A DNA stretch of 64,000 nucleotides from Cordilura impudica (taxonomy: Eukaryota > Arthropoda > Insecta > Diptera > Scathophagidae). The translations under genes and the position numbers were made by a program. Position 1 is the stretch's first letter. Each line of letters begins with the position of its first letter. Positions 57,701 through 64,000 of the stretch are shown in pieces. The stretch lies in contig OY821519.1 in NCBI GenBank assembly GCA_963682025.1, positions 1,693,501-1,757,500 on the forward strand, written 5' to 3'. Below the pieces are notes generated by a model, which had not been told where the DNA came from, did not search any database, and was given only the letters and a program-made list of their open reading frames with translations.

Positions 57701-60272
57701 TAGCTTTTCATCGGTCGTAAACACGTTGTATTTGAATGATAACTTATCGATATAATATACCGAAATTGATCACGATATATTTTACAATATTCTGTGGTTT
57801 TCTGGAATAACAGCGTATGTCCATTTTTATCAGTTTTGAGTTAGTTTTAACGCTCTTTACATGTGTTTCATTTAAAAAAAAAAAAATATTGACCATTTCT
57901 GAGTTTTTTCTTTAAATTACGACGTAACTTAAATGTTTACTAAATTAATTTGCAGCACTAACGACGTATGTCAACCTACGTATGATCGCTGACAAATTAT
58001 TTTCTCAGAAAACGACACCTAGCGACATACGTTGTTATTAATGAAAAAATGCAAAATAATTTTGGATTATTTATCAGTTTATAACCACTTATAAAAACTT
58101 GTGTGTTTATATCTGTTATTTGTTGTCACTATTATTCTTGATACGTTGTTATATTCTCACCCTAACACCCGTTAACGTTCTGTTGACGAAAAAAAAATAA
58201 TTTTTCAAGCAACAACCACTTATGTCTAAATGTGTAGTTGCACTGGTAGTTTTCTTTTTCAAAGAAAACGACATTTGTCGACATAAGTTGTTTTATCTGC
58301 ACACACTTTAAGTGTAATTTACATATTGTTTTTTCATCCTTCTCCAGGATCTATTCCTCTTAAGATTTTTGACTCAAAATTTTATATAAAGTATTTATTG
58401 CCCATATCTACAGGGCTGTTACATAAAAAGTCCTAAAAAATTTATATCGAGCCCATAATTTCAAATATAACGTTTTTTGGCTCCCCTGAACATTTTGATT
58501 TTATGACATACGCGGTTATTGTAGAAAACCACAGTATTAAGTCGATCTCCTAGGAAATTTTTAAGGGGGGGCTAGATCTGCACGTTCACCGATTTCATAC
58601 ATACTAGTTGCCATCATAATATATTCGTATTTATGATAACATGATTCTAAGTCGATCGTTATAATGAAGGTCGGTCTGGGTCAAGTAATTTTGATAGTTA
58701 CAAACATTGGCATAAACTCATTATAACCTGACCAACAGCTAAACCATTAGAATACTTTTAACACCCTATTTTCTGATTTCCAATACATACTTACTTACGA
58801 GTAGTTTAAGTAAAGACCTCCAAGGTTATATTATAAATATACGTTAGGATAGTTCATTTAATCAATTTCTCGAAAATTATGCATAAACAAAATATCAATT
58901 AAACCGAAAATCGATTATTTAAAGGATTTCAAGATTAACTTGAAAAGTGAAGAAAAATTATTCAATTTATCAGTTTTATCATAGATTGTGCTATATATAC
59001 ATATATAGATATATATTAGGGTGGGTCAATAATTTTTACTTCCTGGGCTCATCGCGATTCTGGTACTTTGTACCATAACGAGTATATTTGCCCAAGGAAC
59101 CATACCTCTAAAACCATTTCGAACCCTCCAAAATTTCGATGAAAAAATCGATTTATGTCGTGTATTAATTTTATGAATGGTTTAATTATACGTATTTTTT
59201 CGGCCCCCTAAAATTTTACTCTTTTTTTTTTTTTTTTTTTTTTTGTAATAAAGTGTTCAAAACCACTGATACCGTGAATTATATGAGCTATCTGCTTAAT
59301 AAAAATTACTAGTTAAATAAATAAATAAACTTAATATTATAGAAATGTATTGTCAACAATGTCCTTAAAGCAATAGTTTAGTTCGGGCTAACGACATATC
59401 CTTTTTGCACACAATCACAACTACATACATACATATATACAATGTTTGTGTCACGCGTCCATCTCTAGTACGTATAAAAAGAAACTGTACAAGTATTAGG
59501 AGATTTGTTTAATTTTTATTTTGTTTCGTTTTTTTTTTGTATTTTTATTATGTTTTTTTTTTTACCGGATTCATGGCAAAAAGAGTACGAAATTATTGTT
59601 TAAGTTTTGTTTTTATCAAAATTAAAAATTTTTTTAAAGAAATTAACTTGTTTTTTTTCTGTTTCGCTAACAGTAAATTTGCATAGAAAAGAAAGTGTTT
59701 ATGTTACAAAAATACTCTCCCGAATATGCCAAATTAAAAAAAATAAATAAAAATTCAGGGTGGTAGAAAATTTATTAAGTGCGTTTGCGAAAAGAACAAA
59801 CATAAATATTATCTTTGTTCTTTTCATTCCTTCAAGTCATAATTTCCCAACTTTGTAGCGGAAGACAAATATTTATTTATTTATCATTGATTTTACCATA
59901 GTTAACGAATATTAAGTAGCCATAGTTCTAACGTTTTGTTTTTTTTTTTTTTAATTATTCAGTAGACACAAATTAGCGTGTAAATATCAAATAAGAGTCG
60001 CAATGCCTTCAACAGCTCTTATAGAGTAATTATTGTTAACGCAAAGTTCATTGCATGTAAGTATCTCAAATAAAAACAGTACGATGATGCATTTCGTACA
60101 ATTATTATTAAATTATTCCTCGTAAACATATTTGAATTTCTTAACTTGTACGTTATGTCACTTAGGATTGTTGTACTCATTTTCTGTATTTGAATATATT
60201 TTTGTTATTTTTTTTTTTTTATTTTAAATATAATTGTCCAACACTCACCATGCAAAGAACTGCACGCGCCAT
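40849..60272 (-). CDS. Chitin-binding/collagen-like secreted matrix protein (10 exons)
   Basis: Coding exons: 60249-60272, 47910-48039, 46024-46346, 45721-45967, 45466-45654, 45279-45398, 44561-45211, 43146-43190, 42851-43066 and 40849-42782. They total 3879 bases, exactly 1293 codons, and every junction keeps frame with GT-AG signals. Residues 1-21 are a signal peptide ([20 protein letters not shown]). Residues 52-159 hold a Rebers-Riddiford-like region ([42 protein letters not shown]). Three related cassettes follow ([13 protein letters not shown]). Gly-Pro-rich collagen-like stretches lie in exons 7, 9 and 10. The last 560 residues are Thr/Asn/Val-rich with VVTT repeats and CPC/CMCPCSC clusters. 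A cuticle or matrix role is inferred; it recalls l(3)mbn-type chitin-binding proteins, but I cannot assign an ortholog. The exon 3 acceptor is the least certain point. Confidence 0.8.
42851..43066 (-). CDS. Exon 9: short cassette and Gly-rich region
   Basis: Starts [20 protein letters not shown], then [20 protein letters not shown], ending in [15 protein letters not shown]. Phase 1/1. Confidence 0.85.
43146..43190 (-). CDS. Exon 8: microexon
   Basis: 45 bases, [14 protein letters not shown], between acceptor TATATAG and donor GTGAGT, phase 1/1. It echoes the DDGxGxYxH motif of the cassettes. Confidence 0.75.
44561..45211 (-). CDS. Exon 7: cassette C plus collagen-like region
   Basis: It starts [20 protein letters not shown], has a Gly-rich block, then about 110 residues of Gly-Pro-rich repeats. 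These include GPSGPNGPF three times and [15 protein letters not shown] three times. It ends with a Gly/Tyr region ([20 protein letters not shown]) and [10 protein letters not shown]. Not every triplet is Gly-X-Y, so a regular triple helix is uncertain. Confidence 0.85.
45279..45398 (-). CDS. Exon 6: duplicated cassette B
   Basis: 40 codons: [20 protein letters not shown] then [19 protein letters not shown]. It equals cassette A without the Gly-rich middle. The introns on either side (45399-45465 and 45212-45278) are each 67 bp and nearly identical. Confidence 0.85.
45466..45654 (-). CDS. Exon 5: duplicated cassette A
   Basis: 63 codons starting [20 protein letters not shown], a [18 protein letters not shown] stretch, then [17 protein letters not shown]. 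Phase 1 in, phase 1 out, so the exon can be duplicated or skipped without breaking frame. Confidence 0.85.
45721..45967 (-). CDS. Exon 4: linker
   Basis: Acceptor ATTTTAG, donor GTGAGC. It encodes 82 residues: [20 protein letters not shown], then a Lys/Gly/Asn/Ser-rich linker ending PSGNEQSNK. Its 3' end ([18 protein letters not shown]) is the ancestor or copy of the ends of exons 5 and 6. Confidence 0.85.
46024..46346 (-). CDS. Exon 3: Rebers-Riddiford-like domain
   Basis: The frame runs from [12 protein letters not shown] to NIPLIYVED, with donor GTAGGT. The best in-phase acceptor is CGCAAAG at 46347-46353, which lacks a pyrimidine tract; upstream is an A14 run (minus strand) and an open frame that could extend the exon to the right. 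[11 protein letters not shown] and YVADNHGYR are the domain's key elements. It has two Cys (YGCYG and IGCGK), unusual for the chitin_bind_4 family. Confidence 0.75.
47910..48039 (-). CDS. Exon 2: rest of signal peptide and mature N-terminus
   Basis: Acceptor CTTACAG, donor GTAAGT. It reads [20 protein letters not shown] and continues to YYSSNFDT. Phase 0 in, phase 1 out. Confidence 0.85.
51910..52355 (-). repeat. ~125-bp GTCACGCA array, inverted
   Basis: Three to four units on the minus strand, with GTGCGTGACTATGCGTGAC-like runs, AAGTTTCGGATCGATCGGAT and AATTAATCT. It is the inverse of the array around the errantivirus. Confidence 0.8.
52355..53178 (+). repeat. Tandem ~400-bp duplication containing Helitron sequence
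   Basis: The block from GAGTTAAAAGAAAGAGCTTA through ACTAGGTG and the small Helitron 5' part occurs at about 52358-52760 and 52763-53178. Only the second copy carries the Helitron 3' end, so the duplication joined array-edge DNA plus the Helitron's first ~280 bases. Confidence 0.8.
52890..53247 (+). mobile_element. Small non-autonomous Helitron, copy 4 (complete)
   Basis: TCTATAATATTAATAGGTTA starts at 52890 after A. CTCGAATTTCGAG at 53219-53231, then CTAG at 53244-53247 followed by T, ends it. This is the cleanest plus-strand copy. A 5' partial copy lies at 52475-52760. Confidence 0.85.
53523..54304 (+). mobile_element. DINE/Helentron-like repeat, most complete copy
   Basis: ACAAGTAAGAAAATTATA, the perfect palindrome GTCGGTCTAGACCGAC, ATACCCTATACC, ATATGAAAAAGTTCATAT, GGACGGACGGAC, CGACTCAGAAAGTGATTCTG and the end GTGGTATAGGGTATA. 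It is about 780 bp and non-coding. The layout (palindromic end, complementary subterminal ATACCCTA/TAGGGTAT, tetranucleotide core) resembles DINE/Helentron elements; that class is inferred. Confidence 0.8.
57483..58745 (+). mobile_element. Diverged, enlarged DINE-like copy
   Basis: It starts AAAACAAGTTTGAAATTTTG, TAGTCGGCCTAAAACGACC, TACGCTACCCTATAACATG and ends TAAACTCATTATAACCTGAC. The middle (about 57760-58400) has no counterpart in other copies and contains CGACATACGTTGTTAT/CGACATAAGTTGTTTTAT motifs, perhaps another insertion. Confidence 0.55.
59018..59170 (+). repeat. Single arm of the AGGGTGGGTC element
   Basis: TATTAGGGTGGGTCAATAAT and GAACCATACCTCTAAAA match the arms of the 2693-3398 element. 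No second arm is present. Confidence 0.55.
60249..60272 (-). CDS. Exon 1: start of signal peptide
   Basis: ATG at 60270-60272 gives MARAVLCM, then donor GTGAGT. The following intron is 12.2 kb. Starting a secreted protein with a tiny coding exon before a long first intron is common in insect cuticle genes. Confidence 0.75.
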
Positions 60273-60664
60273 TTTCAACAATTTTTTTAAACAAATATAA
60301 ATCACAGCTTTTAAATAAAATAGATTAACGTTCTGGAGATCCAATTAATAAATCTTGAAAAAAAAGGACAAACAAAAATTAACTTTTAACCATAAAATCA
60401 CTATAATTTTTGCACTTTTAATAATGTTATTTTATTTTTTTTTATGTTTTAATATAAATATTTTAAATGTTTTTTCTTTCATGTACTTTTTTTACAAATA
60501 ATTGTCAATCTGTGAATATTCCTTTAAAATAAAATTTTAGGAATATCGAATTAATTTTATATATATCAAGTTAATGATTAAATAAAAATTACAATTTAAT
60601 AGAGCAAAGTATTTATAAAAGTATTTTACTGGAGACCGTACCGTTGTGATCGATCTGTGAGAAC

Positions 60665-60696
60665 TGAAGAAGATCCGTCGTAAACTTTGCAATATA
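60665..60696 (-). promoter_or_regulatory. TATA/initiator core promoter of the collagen-like gene
   Basis: On the minus strand TATATT begins at 60696 and the initiator TTCAGTTC has its A at 60665, a spacing of 31 bases, ideal for Drosophila-type promoters. Downstream, AACGGTACGG at about +21 to +30 resembles the motif-ten element. This predicts a 393-base 5' UTR to the ATG at 60272, if unspliced. Confidence 0.6.
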
Positions 60697-61184
60697 AACA
60701 ACGTCTGTGCGCAAGCGTCTCAGTGCCGAAAACAAAGAATTATTAACTTAAACACACACACATATACACATTTCATGAGATGCGTTGTGACGTGGTTAAC
60801 GAAGAGTGTATTCAAAGCATCTGCTGACTTAACTTGTACATGTACAGACAAGCTGGTGTGCTGGGTGTGGACTTCTCTCTCTTCGTCTTTGTGAAATTCT
60901 CTGTTAACAAAGTTTTGAAAAAGCCCCAAGCAGCTTAATGTGGTTTCTTTTAACGATATACTTAGAAAATAACTGCTACACAGAGGAATCTTGTTCAATA
61001 TATTTATTACACCTAAACGTAGGTGAGGAAACTACCCCCAAATTTATTACTTGTGAATGATATATTTTTATTTTTTTAATAGCAATATATGTATTTCCTT
61101 TGCTATTTTATATCTTCAGCAATCAAACAATTTCGCTATAGAGAAGAAAAAAAATAATTGGATGTTTTTAATTTTATTTTCTTT
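60697..61184. other. Upstream region of the collagen-like gene
   Basis: It includes a TCTCTCTCTTCGTCTTTG patch near 60883 and otherwise unremarkable DNA. No gene. Confidence 0.4.
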
Positions 61185-61880
61185 AGTCTGTCTTAGCCCA
61201 CTATACGATACCTTACAGCATGCGTTTAGAGACCCTATCTCTTAGATACAACTAACTAGATATAGAAAATAAGCATAAAGCATAATTGAGTGGCATTGAT
61301 ATTATTTTTTTGCCTTCGGATATGAAAAAGTTCATATCGGATGCCAAATTTATATGGGAACTAGGCCCATATTTGGTAAGGTCACTTATTTTTTGGCAAA
61401 AACATATACAAACCAAATTTGAGAAAAATCTGTGTAAAATTTTTGGTTTTTTGAAAGATTTAATTGGAGATCGGGAATCAGCTTCATATGGGGGCTATGA
61501 CTAAGAATTGTCCTATAACGTTTATTCTTGGAATACTGATAAGTGAATGTAATAAATATACACAAACCCAATTTGGCCAAGATCTATATGATAATTTTGA
61601 TATTATGGCAATATAAGTCGATCTCATAGTGGTCATTTGTATGGGGACTAGGTCTTTCATACTAAATTTAATCAAATTATATTCATATTTGCGACCTATA
61701 GTTTGATTACAAAGCTTAGATGGGAACACAGACGAACGGACGGGACAGACGGACAGACAGACGGACATCGCTAAACCGACTCAGAAAGTGATTCTGAGTC
61801 AATCGGTATAATAAAAGTGAGTCTAGGTCAAATATTTTTGGTAGTTAGAATTATCAGCACAAAGGTCTTTTACCCTGTTT
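61185..61880 (+). mobile_element. DINE/Helentron-like repeat, plus copy
   Basis: It starts in the CACTATACGATACCTTACAG block with the palindrome decayed. It keeps GATATGAAAAAGTTCATATC, GACGGACAGACAGACGGAC and GACTCAGAAAGTGATTCTGA. The GGTATAGGGTATA end is lost. Confidence 0.75.
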
Positions 61881-63056
61881 ATTAATTATATTATTGTATT
61901 AATAGTTATTTATCGGTTATAACAAAAGCAACTCAATGTTTTATCCTGTTTTGGTATTTCTAACCGAAAATGAACTAATGACTGTCGTAAAAACCATGAA
62001 AAGAAAATATAATGTTAACCTAACGGAATTTTCGATTTTTGCTGTCATTAAAAAAAAATAAATAAATAAAAAATTTTGCGTAAATAATTTGTGCAAATTA
62101 ATAAAATTTTTTAATATCTATAAAATTAGTATTGAAAGGACAAAGACTCTAGGTTTTACCGCCATATTTTACACGGACATAAAGAAGTAAGTTTGCGAAG
62201 ATTTTATACGATTTTTAGCAAAAAAAAAAATAATAAATATTTACTTTTAATAATTCAAAAAAACAAAACAGGTAAAAATGAATAGACGTAAACAACTAAA
62301 TCAACAATGGATAAAGGACAGTTGAATAAGTTGTCGTGTGTCAATGGATGCAAGTGAAATAAGCTAACTTAAAATATGTCCACAACTTGTGATCCATTCC
62401 GTAATATCTAATTATGTACAAAATTGCGGAATTAACTAAACAATAAAATATGAACATAAAAGGAGACTGGTTGCGACATATAAGTACTCTGCAATCATTT
62501 GAACACCCAAAAAAGTAATATTTGAATAGATGAGGGAAAATTATAGAATTTAAAATTTATTACTTATTTATGGTTCTTCCAGATGTCAAATCAATTTTTG
62601 TGAATATTGGATTTATGACATGACTCTTCCAGTTTTCATTATTTATAATTTAAAATTTTTAGAAACAATAATTATAAGTAACATCACGAAAATCAAAATT
62701 AAGATTTGTGATAGTGATTTAGAATATGCGTGTACCTTATTAAGAGGAAAACGAAAGATATAAATAACCGCTCTTTCTTGAAATAGACAATATACTTAAA
62801 TAATAAATTTAACTACATTTAACAGTTTAATAAATGATGAAAGCACCTCTTTCTCAAAATATAATTTAAATACGACTTACTCACAAATATTGACTTTGTT
62901 TCCTGAAAGAACCGCGAGTTATAATATTTGAGTAAAAAATGTGAATGAATAATATGATCCACTTTCTATTCTACATAAGCGCCTTGAATGCACTTTCTTG
63001 CATTTTCCATGCGTGCTCCTAAGGTTATTTCTTATTTGTTGGTTCATAAATATTTT
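61881..63056. other. AT-rich spacer
   Basis: No gene, RNA or recognisable repeat. Confidence 0.4.
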
Positions 63057-63365
63057 TGATGTGCAAACATCTATACGCGCAGGGGGGTAAATTTCTATTT
63101 CACAATACAATCACAAAATCAGCGTAACGTGTAAGACGTAAAACATAATCGGTGTGACTTATGATTGTATTGGTGAAAAATTATGATGTGTAATAACCTG
63201 TTTGAAAATGAAAAATAAAAATGAAAAATAAAAAATGACAAATGAAGAATGAAAAATAAAAAATTAAAAATAAAAAAATAAAATGATACACAAATGACGC
63301 TTTTCGTTTCATTTTAAAAAAGTGCCATAAAAAATCTTTAATTACTAGATGTTTACACATCTCCA
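63057..63365 (-). mobile_element. Palindrome-ended element, short-core copy
   Basis: It is the minus-strand copy of the element at 25806: GATGTGCAAACATCTATACG and AGGGGGGTAAATTTC on the left. A short ATGAAAAATAAAAA core (about 63207-63280) follows. Then come TGATACACAAATGACGCTTT, TAATTACTAGATGTTTACAC and ATCT at the right end. It is about 310 bp, the smallest intact example. Confidence 0.7.
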
Positions 63366-63371
63366 CTGTGA

Positions 63372-63797
63372 TGTGTAAACATCTATACGCGCAGGGGGTA
63401 AATTTCAAAAACAGCGTAACATGTAAGCGTAACATGTGAGCGGAACATGTAAGCATAACATGTAAGTCGTAAGACAAAATGTGTTTGTATTGGGAAAAAA
63501 TTAGGATATTATGATAACCTGTTTGAAAATTAAATATGGAAAATAAAAAATAAAAAAAAAATGAAAAACAAAATACTAAAAATTAAAAATTAACAATAAA
63601 AAATGAAAAATTAAAAATGAAAAATGAAAAACAAAAAATGAAAAATTACAAATTACAAATGAAAAATTAAAAATGAAAAACTAAAAATTAAAAATGAATA
63701 ATGAAAAATGAAAAATAAAAAATGAGAAATAAAAAAATTAAAAATAAAAAATTAAAAATGAAAAATAAAAATAAAAAATAAAAAATGAAAAATAAAC
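63372..63797 (-). mobile_element. Palindrome-ended element, second tandem copy
   Basis: It begins GATGTGTAAACATCTATACG only six bases after the previous copy. It has four to five AACATGTAAGC units, then AACCTGTTTGAAAATTAA and about 260 bases of AAAAATGAAAAAT array. The other end is missing: the array runs straight into a DINE-like copy at 63796. Confidence 0.7.
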
Positions 63798-64000
63798 AAG
63801 TAAGAAAATTATAGTCGGTCTAGACCGACTATATGATACCCTATACCATGCGTTTAGAGACCCTATCTCATAGGCCCAACTAACTGCACATAGAAAATAA
63901 GCATAAACGAAATTTGAATGGCATTTTTATTAATTTTTTTGGCTGCAGATATGAAAAAGTTCATATCGGATGCTATATCTATATGGGGACTAGGCCCAAA
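63796..64000 (+). mobile_element. DINE/Helentron-like repeat, cut by window edge
   Basis: ACAAGTAAGAAAATTATAGT, the perfect palindrome GTCGGTCTAGACCGAC, ATACCCTATACCATG and ATATGAAAAAGTTCATATCG. The rest lies beyond the window. Confidence 0.85.

Larger units (their letters stand above)
48040..60248 (-). other. 12.2-kb first intron of the collagen-like gene
   Basis: No coding sequence is recognised inside. 48040-51900 and 54305-57480 are plain AT-rich DNA with T runs (49243-49264) and a C run (49967-49977). The repeats at 51910-54304 and 57480-59170 are listed separately. Confidence 0.7.

Noticed and set aside
60720..60998. 92-codon minus-strand frame upstream of the collagen-like gene
   Set aside because: It has no signal peptide, domain or splice context and overlaps the promoter flank; probably chance.
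1..64000. CRISPR arrays, tRNA and rRNA genes
   Set aside because: None seen. The tandem repeats here lack the unique spacers of CRISPR, and no cloverleaf with A/B boxes was recognised by eye.

Overview
The window looks like a very AT-rich, repeat-dense piece of a fly (dipteran) nuclear genome. The evidence is spliced genes with short GT-AG introns, Drosophila-style TATA/initiator promoters, mariner, Tc1, hAT and Helitron elements, an insect errantivirus, and many dispersed repeats with GTCC/GGAC microsatellite cores. The species cannot be fixed from sequence alone; a calyptrate fly is a guess. I found no bacterial operon, CRISPR array, rRNA or tRNA.

Two host genes can be reconstructed, both on the minus strand and both encoding secreted proteins. 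The first (10279-11100, three coding exons, about 196 aa) is a Tyr/Pro/Ser/Gly-rich protein with GYYPSS repeats. The second (40849-60272, ten coding exons, about 1292 aa) has a signal peptide, a Rebers-Riddiford-like chitin-binding region, three near-identical tandem exon cassettes, two collagen-like Gly-Pro-rich stretches and a long Thr/Asn-rich tail with Cys clusters. All ten exons join in phase. A TATA box and initiator with correct spacing lie 393 bases upstream of its ATG. Its 12 kb first intron is full of repeats. Both genes look like cuticle or extracellular-matrix components.

The largest mobile element is an errantivirus (Ty3/gypsy class with env) at 17264-24250. It has identical 268-bp LTRs, a CGCA target duplication, a primer-binding site, gag, pol, env and a polypurine tract. 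It is young, but pol is broken by one frame change in an A run of the reverse transcriptase region. It sits inside an older array of ~125-bp repeats.

The rest is a stratified transposon landscape. 1-8.7 kb holds a small Helitron, a 145-bp-TIR element, a decayed DD41D mariner in a TA repeat, a hAT relic and a TIR element with an acidic coding tail. 11.5-17.3 kb holds a DINE-like copy split by a small Helitron, a fold-back element and a Tc1 relic. 24-40 kb holds MITEs, a mobile element carrying a 1.6-kb T-rich simple array, and the two ends of a possible 8.9-kb Helitron. 61-64 kb holds two more array-carrying elements and two DINE-like copies. The least usual features are the element family with an expandable simple-sequence core, the small Helitron family with intact A/T junctions, and the collagen/chitin-binding chimera growing by exon-cassette duplication.
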